Shown: piece after piece, positions 35,301 through 48,400 of the stretch
Numbering within the stretch: position 1 is the stretch's first letter
Layout of the letters: every line of letters begins with the position of its first letter
Assembly (NCBI GenBank): GCA_016490735.1
Contig: JAEMWC010000035.1
Coordinates: forward strand, 832,501 to 896,500
Reading direction: 5' to 3'
Origin: Pachyseris speciosa
Lineage: Eukaryota > Cnidaria > Anthozoa > Scleractinia > Pachyseridae
DNA: 64,000 nt
Position numbers and translations under genes: made by a program
Notes under the pieces: generated by a model
Told to the model about the DNA's origin: nothing
Databases searched by the model: none
What the model saw: only the letters and a program-made list of their open reading frames with translations

Positions 35301-38300
35301 ACGATCCCATGAAGTCATCTGATTGTCCCTGCCAATTGACGTCGCGGTCATACACCAGAAAGGATAACGTTGTCTGAGAAAACGATACACAGAGTATTTA
35401 TCGCTTAGATAACTGAAGAAAAAGAGACTAGAAGAAAAAGTCAAACGAATACAGATGACATAATTCAAATTCAGCAAGGAAGGGGAGTTACACTGAACTC
35501 TAACGACGGGGACGACAGGAACATTCAATAGGGCACCGACTTCCATAATCGCTAACACTAACACCTTAGGCCCGTGCAAACACACCTAAGGCCCGGTTCA
35601 AACGTCGAACTTTTCATGTACCGAAAATTTCGGTAATAAGTACATGAAAAGTTCAACGTATGAATCAATTACGGTTGACAGATTTGTAGTCGGGTCGACG
35701 CTACCGTTCTATCCGACTGGGTCAGTCGAATAGAACGCCATAAGTTCGACACCGATTCAGACGTCGAACCTTTCATGTGCCGAATGTAATGCATACATGA
35801 AGTATAAATTAAATAAATTATGTTTAACCCACAATTCTGCACGATTTACATACGTACCATGCGCAAAAGGCTTGAATTCGCACAACACGGCGAGAAAAAG
35901 AGAATAGTTCGTGTTCCTCTTGATTTAAAACCACGAAATATACATGTTTAAAATGTAAGGAGTACTTTTGCATGGTATGCTCTGTATTTGAAAATGCTGG
36001 CGGTATCGGTTCTTCAGTGACATTTCGCCGAATAGGGAAGGGTTCAATTCGGTTTACGATGACATTAAATGTTTCTCAGGATAATCTGAAGCTTTTCTTA
36101 AATCTTGCACCCGAATAGGTATTGCAAACATTTTTCCACCAGCCAGTATTTCTCGTTTGACAATGACAAGAATGAACTGGGCGATGAATAGTTACTTTCC
36201 TTTGGAACATTAGCAATAACAAAAGGAAAGCCAAATTAAAAACTTGGTTTTTCGGCAGCGAGGTTGTTTATCGCTAACTGAATCATGAGTCGCCTTCATT
36301 TGAAAGAAAAACAAGCTCTTCATTTCCACTATTTGTCTGTCCTGCATGTTTTCCCGCCATTTTGCCAACCAATAACGACTGACCAGAAAAGAGTTATTGT
36401 TCACTTTTACAATTAGGTTCGACTTAATTAGGTTCGACGTTTGAACCGGGCCTAACATTGTGAGAATGAATATATGAAAATCATATATTTGAACTTCGGA
36501 TTAAAGAATGAATATGTGAACGATCACCGCATTTATGAACACTAATTAAGCAGTGGTGAAAATATTACGAACCAACTCTGATGACCAGCTCCCAGATGGC
36601 TTGTTGGCTCAGTCGGAAGAGCGCTGCACCGGTATCGCAGAGGTCGTGGGTTCGAATCCCGTACAAACCTAAATTTTTCAGGCTTTATTGTCACTACTGT
36701 TTAATAAGTAGTGTTCAAAACTGCGATGATCATTCATACATTCAATTCAGCGTGAATTTGTTGTAAGAGTGGAGGTTCCCTTTAAGTAGTGTTTATAGTT
36801 GCGGTGTTCATTCGCATCTTCACACCTAGCATAGTTGGATTGGCCGCAACGTCTTGGGTGCGTCTGACCAACATATCGGGTCCTGTTAGGTTCGAGTTGC
36901 TGGAAGGTGTTGGATGTTGTTGGGCGAGATTTGAAAGGCGTCAGACTTTGGAGGTAAGAGGTGCCAACATCAGGGTTGCCACTCGTGAGGATAGAAAAAA
37001 TTCCCTGTCTTTTCCCTGACTTTTCAATGACCTCAAACCAGCTTTCACTGACCACAAACCAGTTTTCAATGACCACAAACCAGTTTTCAATGACCACAAA
37101 CCAGTTTTCAATGACCTCAAACCGGCTTTCACTGACCACAAACCAGTTTTCAATGACCACAAACCAGTTTTCACTGACCACAAACCAATTTCCACCGCCC
37201 ATCCAAGATAAATCCTTGGGCAATAAAGAGGGTCTCAAGGGGGGGGGGGGGGGTCCCTTTGACGGTTGACGGTGAAAAATAAGCCGTTTTGACGGTTGAC
37301 GGTTGAAATTGGCTTGCTCATTTGACGGTTGACGGTAAAAAGATTGCGTTTTTGACGGTGGACGGTTAAACGTTTGGCCATTTGACGGTTGACGCGTACG
37401 GTTACCCTCATTGAAGCGTTTTTGACGGTTGATGGTTAACCTCATTGAGATCCTCAATAAAGCCAGCAGTGAAGCCACAGAAATCAATTCCTTTGTAGAA
37501 ATTTTGTTTTTCAAACATTACCTTAATCAACAATGAAACTCTTCGCAAACCAAACATCCCCTGACTTTCTACTGACTTTCATGTAGCATTCATATTTCAA
37601 CTGACTTGACGCACAATTCCCTGACATTTCCCTGAGCATCCAAGAACATGTTTTTCCTTCACTTTTCTCTGACTTTGGTAACCCTGCAATGTTTCTTCTG
37701 TCAAGTGATCGTTGAAGCGTAGCCCAAAAAATGAGTGCGTTTGAACAGAATGCCCAGCAATGCTGGACTCGCGCACGCGCGCAAAACACGGTATGATGCA
37801 ATTAAAGTAGGTTTATGAGTAGCTTTTTGTTTTATAGCCTGAGCTGTTTACTTCTAGGCAATTCGCTCTAACCTTAGTAAAATCTTTGACCATAAATTCC
37901 ACTACGGACTCCCAGACAGGATTCACAGATCCGGACACATGAGGAGTAGTTTTCACCTAAAAAAAGTAAACATTAAGAGCCAGGGAGCGCTAAAGATTTA
38001 CAAAAATGTTCCAGAAATTCCTTTCGCAATGTAAGTAGAACACCACTTTTCTGGGTCGAGGCCGGGAGAAACGGAACTACTTGAAAAGTGTTCACGCTTT
38101 CTGGTTGTTATTTCCAAACGGAAATTAGTGTTGTGTTTATTTTCACGTCATCAATTCCACGCGTTTTGGTGGCTAGTTCTAAACTCTCTCTTTAAATTAG
38201 ATTACACTGAACTGTACAAGCCATTCTCGAACTGGCGCTATTTTTTTGTTTAAAGGAGTTTTCAACTGAGTGTCGAAATTAATTCGCCTTTACCGTAGTT

Positions 38301-39359
38301 TTGCTATACATCGTTCTGTGATTGGTTAATAAAACTCGCGCCACTTTCTCAACCAATCACCAGAAGCAAAACCAAAACCAATCGTGACTTGCACGCGCGT
38401 ATTTTTCCGCGCTTTAAACCGGCTACATGTAATTGCTTCGTATTCTGATTGGCTAAATGCCCTCTTTGCGTTTGCCCTCTGTTGTGATTGGTCAAAGTAA
38501 TTACTTTGGTCAAGGGTTTACGACACTCAGTTGAAAACCGCTCTACCATTTAGCCCAAACCGTGAACTGACCAGTTATCACAAGAAAATGGTAAACAACC
38601 AGGATCTACAACAACAACAAGTTTACTTAAATTTGTAGCATAAAAATGACAGTATTGGCAACACGCGAATGGCTATAGCTAATCGAAGTAGGTTGCAAAA
38701 TTCAAGACACTACCTATCCATGGTGAATACAACACACATACCACCTGCGTTCCTTTCACTGGTGACTTTCAAACTTCATTAATAATGACGCAATATCTAC
38801 CAGAATTACATGACGTACCTTTTCCTTATTGGCAGCCACTATACAGTAAGGATCGCTGTAGCCGTCATCATCCATCGCCAATAGCTTTTCACCGCTGTGC
38901 ACGACCACAAGAAGAAGACCAGATACTGAGGAAGGAACAGGGTTCCAGATAGGATTTTAAGGCAGGGTGTCAACAAGGAATTCCATCGGGTCAAATTCCC
39001 AGTGCTCCCACCAAACCATTTTAAATTTTCTATTAATCTGTCGGGTCATGTAGCTGAACTTGTAGGGTTTTTGACCCGAGACTCCCCTCTATCTGGAACA
39101 CTGAAGGAAGTGAGATTTGAAAATCAACAATTTCAGTCCTCCCTTTGAAGTAACTCAAGCACTTTCCTTATGAGAAAACTGTCTGGCCCAAGTCTTCTTT
39201 TTTTGTAAGAACTGTCTTCGTTTGGAATACTTTGCCTCCTGCCTCTATATTTGCTGATTCTGTCGTTGCGTCCCATTCAAGTATTTGTAATTATTTCTTG
39301 TATTGACAATTATTCATATGACCAGTAACTTATTTATATCTATTTATTTAATTTTTCCT

Positions 39360-39402
<43 letters not shown>

Positions 39403-42400
39403 TCTGTTACTCGAACCTTCGCTGTCATTCCCATGAGCTTCCGTGTACTGGCCGTCCATTGCCAGATTAGCTTGCTAGAGGCAATTATGTTAATTAATGA
39501 TTAAAGTTGTTCAATTAAGCAATATACCACAAGGTTCTACGGTTTATAGGCTGATAAACCACGTGGGATGTTGGAAGAACACTCGAAGAATTCGTAAATC
39601 AGGAGCTGCAGTACTTTTCTTTCAGAAAAATGTTTTTGAAAGCATGATGGTACTCTTTACCTGGACTCTCATCTGTGGGTTTCTCGTATTTTTCGAGAAA
39701 TTCCTGTTCATCTGTTCGACTGCTGACCTCATAGGGTTTAAGGTGCGTGTATTCTAGTGTCACTTCAAGCTTAGATCCCCTGATTCCCTCTTTACTGAGT
39801 GTGGTCTCGCTAAAAGAAAACAAGAAACCGAAATCAATAAAATTAAAAATATTTTCAAGTGCAAAGCCTTCCAGTTACCTAGCAAAACGGCAGTAAATTC
39901 GTTTTAGCCAATCAGGAGAAAGGTAAAAACCAGCTGCAACGGCAACGGCAACGAGAACGCTACAAAGCCAGTAGGCGTAATGAGCAAAAACAATCGCTCT
40001 GCACGTGTGTTTTACATTTTGGTACATTTCTTTGCCGTCCTCTGCAAAACAACAGCGTGAAATGACCACATTTTAGGTTTTGTGGAGAACGAGAACGTAT
40101 GAAGGTGGACTCTTCTTTCTTTTTTCTAACTTCAGTGCCGTTTTAACTAATTTAGCTCCAGGATAGTTCGCCAGCATTATACAAGTTAAACGAGTCGGAA
40201 AAACGAGAAGTTACATTTTGAAACGACGTTTTCGTTGCCGTTGCCGTCATCGTTGCTTAAGCTCTCTAATACCGGCAAACCAGCGGTTAATATTGGTTGC
40301 ATGGTTTCTGGCAATTGGCAAGAGGGTCAAAGGGTTTCCTACGCTTAGCGCCAACTGCATGTTTTCCTGCGCTTAACGTTGCATGATGCCTCGTTCTTCA
40401 AAGGTCGCATGCATGACTTTCTGATTGGTTAATTGAATTAAGGCCATGTAACAGGTTCAAAATTTTCTTTCAACTTGCATCGCAACATTACTACACATTA
40501 GTTGCGATTGTTTGTTGGGCCAATTGCCACCTCCGCATGCAGCAAATTTTCATGTTGCAGGAGCGAGTGAGCATTGTTTCTACTCAGTTTGCAACATGCG
40601 CATAGACAGTGGTAACAGGTGCCTTTCTTTACACCTGCTGTGATTGGCTAGTCATTCTCGCTGGCAAAGCATCTAATACACCATTTTGCTAATGATCAGT
40701 TCCTGGTGAATTGTGGGTAGATCCAGTCCTTTGTGGGGGCAAACGGCCATTTTTGGACCTAATTTAAAATTGTAATTTTCACCGTTTGCCCCCACAAAGG
40801 ACTGGATCTACCCACAATTCACCAGGAACTGATCATTAGCAAAATGGTGCATTGCAGGGCGCGTTATGCAACTGTAATCTCGTAATATTAGACTTGACTC
40901 ACACTCTCTTCTTCTTTTCCAATCCAAAGCTACCTAAGAACATCTTGTATTTCGCAATGGAGTATTTGGTTCCAAACGTTCTCTTACCGCGTACCTCAAC
41001 GTTCAGCTGTTCGCCAAAACAAAATAAAGGAAAAAAGAGAACGGAGAATAATAAAACAACAAATTGATAACCATGTGAGAGTGAATATATAAAAATTATA
41101 TATTTAAACTGCGGATTAAAGAATGTATATGTGAATGATCATCGCAGTTATGAACACTACTTAAGCAGTGTTGAAAATAATTGCCTGAAAAATTCAGGCT
41201 TGTACGGGAGTCGAACCCATGACCTCTGCGATACCGGTGCAGTGCTCTACCAACTGACCTAACAAGCCATCTGGGAGCTGATCATTTTGTTGGCTCGTAA
41301 TATACTCGTGAGCAATGAATATGTGAGAGTGAATATTTGAAAATCATATATTTGAACTACGGATTAAAGAATGAAGCTGTCATGATTATAGCAGTTATGA
41401 ACACTACTTAAGTAGGGGAATTTCACATTAAGGCCGTAAAAGGACCAAAGCAGTCTCTTGAACACGTAGGCTAAGAGTTTGAGCGTGGACAGCGAAAGCG
41501 AAAATTTTAAAAATGTTGTCGTTACAGCAAAAGTCATGTGATGTTGAGATCAAGGGAACGTTCGCATCTTTCCCGTGTATAAAGCGTTTTCGAGCCGTTG
41601 CGGGTAAATTAGTGCGGATGACAAAACATTTCGAAACGAAAAGTGTGGACAGAATAGATTTGATGCGTTAAGACTTGTAAATTGTAATGTGAACAGGCCG
41701 TAATGTCCATAATTTTTTTTCCTAAGTCAACAGATTAAGACAATCAATTCACAGAAATATAAAGAAATTCACCACTTTTAGACCAAAAAACAAAAAGTGA
41801 AGTGTCGAACAAATGCATTCGACTCTATGGGTGAAGATTTCATTATAAAATGAAGTCATCATAAAATTATTTGGTAATAACTGAACGTTAAAAAACCAAA
41901 CATTATGTTAAGGCATGATGTTATTTATTTCGATAGAATGCCCTGTTATACTCTTAATCCGCACATATTTGTTCATCCGATGGCGGTTTATCATGTGGCA
42001 CAACATATGGCATTATAGCCAATTAAGTTGAAGGGCGTAGTTGCCCGTGAGTATAAAACAGAAGACCCCCTTACAACTTCTCCCTCTTTCTTTCATGCAC
42101 CATTACGGCTATTATCCCTGTTGGGAAAAACAACTTTTCCCGCCCTCCTCTCCCTATACAATACCATCTACTGGATTACCATTTATGTTGAATAGTACAG
42201 CTATCGGTATCTTGTAGAGGGCGCCTGTTTCGCCCCACCTTTGCTGAATATGATATTTTATTCACTATTTATAGTGTCAGCTTGTACACTTTTATTTGAT
42301 TTCGATTTAAACCGCCACTTTATAGGAGTAGCCAAAAAATGCCAATCCGAGTCGATATTTGTTTCTTTCATACCATATATCATCTCCAGCAAATTAGTTC

Positions 42401-45400
42401 GACGCCACGAAGAGCTCCCGTACTCGGAACGCAACATTGTATCAGAATAAAAAGATTTCTGTGAAAAAAATCTACCCCCAAAACTATAGAACCATTTTTC
42501 AGAATTTTCGCAATTTCTAAACCAGTAAAAAATATCTGAGCATGCAGCCAATCAAACTACGATTTAAACAAGAGTCGCGTATAAATGCATTTACCTTATC
42601 ATTAGCAAGGTCATAAATCAGCAAAGATATTGACTCTTCAAATGTAGTTCCACCTTGAATCTTCTCGGTGTTTTTCTCATCAAGATTACCAACTTGAAGT
42701 GAAGTCCAGATCTGATCATCTACAAACAGCACATCAAAGTTGCAATCAGTGTTTTCTGCAAATGTTTGGTGGAGTAGAGGGGGATTCACGATCAATTTCC
42801 AAGGAAAATAAACTTGGGCTACTGGACAACTACCATTATACTCTCCCGTGGTGCTGTTTATTATGCTGTACAAGGTGGTTCTAACTTTAGAGTCTGTGCA
42901 TGAAATCCTGTAGTGTGACCATTCAAATGAAAGCTACTGAGAAGTACTTTCCTGTGGTGCTGTTTATTATGCCGTACAAGGTGGTTCTAACTTTTGAGTC
43001 TGTGGATGAAATCCTAAAGTGTGACCATTGAAATGAAAGCTACTGAGCAGTACTTTCCTGTGGTGCTGTTTATTATGCTGTACAAGGTGGTTCTAACTTT
43101 AGAGTCTGTGGATGAAATCCTAAAGTGTGACCATTCAAATGAAAGCTACTGAGCCGTACTTTCCCGTGGTGCTGTTTATGAAGCTGGTCTACTGAGGGGG
43201 TCTAATTTTTAAGTCCATAGACAAAAGCGAGGATAAAAATAATAAAAGTGTAATTTACGAGTCATCTATCAAACGCACTTTTTCGTAGTACTACACTAAA
43301 CCTGGCTTTCTTTATTTGCGTTCGCCCTTCTTTCCTTTTTCGGGCTCCCAGCCTCAGCTCGCTCTAGCTAGCGAGCAGTACTTTCCTGTGGTGCTGTTTA
43401 TTATGCTGTACAAGGCGGTTCTAACTTTTGAGTCTGTGGATGAAATCCTAAAGTGTGACTATTCAAATGAAAGCTACTGAGCAGTACTTTCCTGTAATGC
43501 GTTGATTATGCTGTACAAGGTGGTTCTAACTTTTGAGTCTGTGGATGAAATCCTAAAGTGTGACCATTCAAATGAAAGCTACTGAGCAGTACTTTCCTGT
43601 GGTACTCATGATAGAGTACAGGGATATTCTAACCTTTGGTTGTCTCGATAAAATGGTCAAGTATGGCAATGCAAATTGCACATGTTAAAATAAGCAGTCT
43701 AGTTTCCGGTTTTTATGAAACAGGGTTTAAGCACTATTGTATGAAGCACCAAAAGCGACAGCAAAGATCACTATATACTGAACAGATTTGCCTTTGTAAT
43801 ATATATCACGGACAAAGGATATTTTGTTTGTGTCTGTGTAATGTATATTGTGGACTTCAAATCATAATCTGCATCACAGGTCAAAATGTGATAATTTATA
43901 TATCTCAGGAGTTGTAACCTATGGAGCGCGTTTCAATTGAGTGTCGTAATACCAAAACCAATTCAATTACTCCAGCCAATCACAACAGACACAAAAAGCG
44001 CAATGAGCCAATCTGAATACGAAGCAATTACATGAAGCCGGCGCAAAGCGCGGGAAAATGTACTCGTATAAAACCACGATTAGTTTTGGTTTTGCTTCTC
44101 ATTGGTTGAAAAGTCGCGCGGGTTTTGCAGCCAATCACAGAGCGTAGCAATGCAAATCGTAAGTAATCCCAATTGAATCTCTATTGATCAAATTGAGAAT
44201 CAAATCAATCAAATTGATTCTCAATTGAAAACTCTAAATCAAACAAAGTAATGTATTTATTACGATCAGAAAGGTCAGTTCTAATCTATATTTTAAGGAA
44301 AGATTTATCCAGAGGATAGTGATGTTCTTGTCATATTTTGCACCCCATACTATTGTGAGTAACACGCCGAAATTTATTATACCTGTGTATTTTTCAGGCA
44401 TTCCACCTTTCAATGTCACTGTTAGTACACCATCAGCTAAACAATAAAAAGAGGTATTAATCATTGAGGCTTATTAAAGATATAAACCCACATAAACTTG
44501 ACGTTGTTCTTCTGAATACAAACAAACAAAAGGAGTGAAGATGAAAAGAGAGCTCGACATTCGGCGACTATGTATAGACGATTACTTTCTATATTAAAAC
44601 GACCACTTTGTTTGGAAGGAAGGTAAAAAACATCCACTTTCGTGGTAGTTCAATTTTCTCTACAAGGAACAGGCTTAGGAGGTACCGTAAGTGGATTTCT
44701 TTGCTGCACTGAGTAGTTCATCAGGATCAACACCATGAAGAGGAACCTCAATTCTTCCAGGATCAACCAGCGCTGTGGGGCGTGAACAAGAACGCTTCGT
44801 TAGCGCAACTAACAGAGGGAAAGCCGCCATAATAGTCTCTGATCCAGTTACAGTGATTCCGAAAGAACACTTCCTTTCCACTCAAAATTTCTTTTTGATA
44901 TAATCGAACAAGGGTATTGTCGGGACTTGTTTGCAGTTGAAACAACTCCACCCAACTCTTAGCAAAACCCTACATGATATTCAAAGGCACCGACCATGTT
45001 GGACGTTGATGGCCAACAATTTTGGGAGGGTTTGCACGTGCCAGTTTTTTTCCTCTACGGAAATAACAGCTACGGAAATAAAAGCTACCTCTATAAGTGA
45101 GTAAAAATTTCAGTTTTACCGTAAGTCAAGCTGTCCATGACCAGAGCGTTAATGAAATCCTTCAACATAGGAATATCCATCACCTGCACTGCTCGCATCA
45201 ATCGCACATCAAAGTCAACGTCAGGTCTGCAACGATGTCGTACATCAATATCACTGCTTACTAAAGCTTATACTATAAGTGTATGCGATACAACAAACAG
45301 GAAAAACAAAAGGCGCTAAGACAGCCGGAGAGCGGATGCTTTGCGTGCCCGGACACCGAACAGCCTGCGGACGGAGCGTGGAAATCCCGTTTTTACAGAG

Positions 45401-48400
45401 TACCTTATAAACGACTTGACAGGAAAACGACGAATTTGAAGAAATGCGCTTTTTAGACGTTTAAGTTGTTTGATCGTTTCAATGTTTTCCCTAGTCAACT
45501 GTTAACTATTTACGTTGTCACTTTTCTAAATCATTTCTCGCTAGTTTGTACATATGAATAGAAGGCCAGAGGGCATAAAATGTCTTTCTTTCTGGCCGTT
45601 TTTGCTTTGGGTACCCAAAGGATAAATATCCGTTAGTGGAAATCTTCATTTTAGTAATGTTTGTAAGCTGTCGCAAAGTGGGTGGCTATGCGCAGGCTAC
45701 AATGATTAATTTTCACGAGTCTCCTTTTTCAATGCGTTTTCCATCAAGTTAAGGCCTTATTGTATAAATAGCCGTGGTTTTCTACTAAAAAGCGATCGAA
45801 ACACGAGCATCCGTAGACAGAACAAAGAAACTTTTTAAGCACAGTAACCGCGTAGTCGCAATTTACGAACAGTGTGCGCGCGCCTAAGACAAAGTTAACT
45901 GTCGGCACACCGGCCTGGCGACAAGTCGCAGGGACAGGCCAAGTCGCGGCGACAATTCCCCTAGTATGACATGCCTAGTTTCATGTGAAAATGCTATCGC
46001 GGCGACCAATTTTGTCCCCGTGACATTGAAACCTGCTTGAACTCGTGCGACAAGTCGCGACTGACAAAATAACACAAATTTTCAGTGTAATCTCGCGTGC
46101 ACTGTCAGGCGACGTGTCCCCGCGACAGAATAAAAACAACAAAACAATGGGAAAGCGTCATTTATCCGTCCATAAACAAGTCACCTCGTGCGTAAGCACA
46201 GTAACCGCGTCTTGCCCCAGCGACATGTCTTGACCGCGTCTTGACCCAGCGACATGTCTCTCAAGCAGTGCACACGAGGCGGTTTATCACAGAGACTTCT
46301 CGCTGCGACTTGACGCCTTGTCTCAACATCTCGTGCTCGGAAGTGTTAGAAAAGGCTAGCTTCTGCGTTATGTTTCGGCTGAGTCCAAAGGAGCTTACTT
46401 TTCAAGGAAGGTGACTGCAACAGACTTCATGTGTGGGAACGGTACAAGGTGATCCAATTCAAACACAATCTGAACTCGGCCTGATAACGAGACATCCTCG
46501 ATACTGACGTCAACATCAGCGCCAACCCTGAAGGCAACAAAAATAACATATAGTGGATTTGGAAAACAACCTTACTAAATGTGATGAGAGTGAGATAGTG
46601 AATGGTGACATGAGAGTCGGTGGTAAATGGGATAAAAATATGATTATTCAACACTGTCTCAAGCAAACTCGGTAAAGAAAATTCCGAGTTCTCCCGACAG
46701 GAGTCGAACCTGACCTACCGACTACTAGTTCGGATGCTCCAGGAGAATCGTTGGAGCTTAGGCCATTAAACTACAATCATGGACAAAATTCTTGGGACAA
46801 ATTATCACTTGTGGCTCTTCACCGCCAAACAACAATTCACGCGAGATTCAAAGTACACGTGGCCAGGCCCTCCCCCCAGCCCACATCCAATGTTGAAAAC
46901 CTGTACCCGCGATTTTTTCGGACCTTCAACATTGCATTGGGTGGGGGAGGAGGGACCTGTAATAGACATTTATAACTGACAGCACTGCTTTTGGACTGAT
47001 GGTCAAATCATCGAAAATTACCAGTTTTGCTTGACTGTCCCAAGAAATTTTGTCCACGATCTAGCAGTACGCAGGGCGTTTGTCGGCATGGACCTAGTTT
47101 AATGGCCTAAGTTCCAACGAGTCTCTTGTCGTTCAGTGGTAGGGCTCCCTCCCTATTCACTCGCTAACTGTTTGAAAACCTCACTGTGTAAATTTGTAAA
47201 TTTACAGTTAGTGGTATTGTAAATAAAGAAATTGAAGCCAACAAACAAAAGAGAAAAATAGAAAAAAAAAATTGAAATTGACTGTGGAACGCTACAGAAA
47301 TACGCTTAATTGGTCTGGCTTTTTTTGCCTTGCTGCGAGATGAGCTGGGAAAATTGGCACTCGCTGTGTACCACAGTGGAACATCAATTTAACGAACCTC
47401 TATAAAAAGAACTCCTCGATAAACCGAACGGTATTCTTCAGCCCGACCTTTTAAAATGTATGGGAAAGAACCTCGATATAACGATCCAATTTCCCAAATC
47501 CCTTGGCACATTGTTAAATCTAGGTTCCACTATATTCCACTGGCCAGTCATTGCTGGATTTGCCGGCCTTCTATTGGCAGATAGGGCGGTTTTCATTTGA
47601 GTGTGGCGCGCCCCGCTGACATCTACCTTAGTTATTAGCCTGGTCAGGCAATAAGCCCAACCCGCACTTACATTTTCCCGCCTAATCTGACTTTGATGGC
47701 TATTTTTGTGTCGGGTGCGTGTAAGCACAAATCCATGACAAGAACCAATAGGTGCCTTTGTCTTGTTGCCATGTCAACCGGAGGCTTGAAGGCGTTACCT
47801 TCCGAGGCGGGAATGTCTGGAGAGTCGTTTTCGTCAATGTTCTCGAACACCTTCACGTACTTCACAAAGGGAGTCTTCTTTCCAAAACTGAATTCTGTGA
47901 GCTCCATAGATTCTATGCACAAAAAGAAAATACACAGGAGGGAAAGAGATTAGGTTGCAGTTCGAAGTCCGGGTCAAATGAGCAGGTAAAGTCTGGTTCT
48001 CATATGCGCAGAAGCAGGAATTTCAGTGTCAGTGCAAGAATGTTAGGAGCCAGACAAGAATGAGGATCAAAGAGTGTTCACAACCTAAAAGAACGCATGA
48101 CAGTCGAATTATCTTTCTTACCTATAAACGATGGTTTGCTGTAGTCCAGAACAGGATTGAGGCTCGAGCGAACAAGATTGCAAAGCGAAACTTCGCTGAA
48201 ATTCCACCTGGACAACAACACAGGAAAAATACGTATTTCAAAATTGTTCCACAGCACAAAGCCTCTCAAAGGAAGAAATACAGAGAACCACCTTACATTT
48301 TTTAGAATTTAGAGTGACTCTGAATTTCCCCAACAATTTTCCCCAACCTTGAAATTAGTTGTAACGTAGCATGCTGATTACGGTTCGATAATAAAAGTTG

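Larger units (their letters stand above)
36971..37686. mobile_element. hAT-like non-autonomous element carrying two minisatellites
   Basis: Left terminus CAGGGTTGCCACTCG, right terminus CTTTGGTAACCCTG (CAGGGTTACCA in reverse), typical of hAT ends. The interior has CCCTGACTTTTC-type motifs near both ends. No transposase frame. An 8-bp target duplication was not confirmed. Confidence 0.6.

Noticed and set aside
36747..37514. 255-residue minus-strand frame with ENWFVV-type repeats
   Set aside because: It is created by the 21-bp minisatellite, which stays open on both strands, plus the poly-G and TTTGACGG tracts.
40934..40934. Nearer donor (GTAGCT) for the 41006 exon
   Set aside because: It would put the next exon in a frame that stops early; the GTGAGT donor at 40903 keeps the protein open.
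45884..46233. Short frames in the GCGACA-rich intron element
   Set aside because: No family features; they arise from a palindromic repeat.
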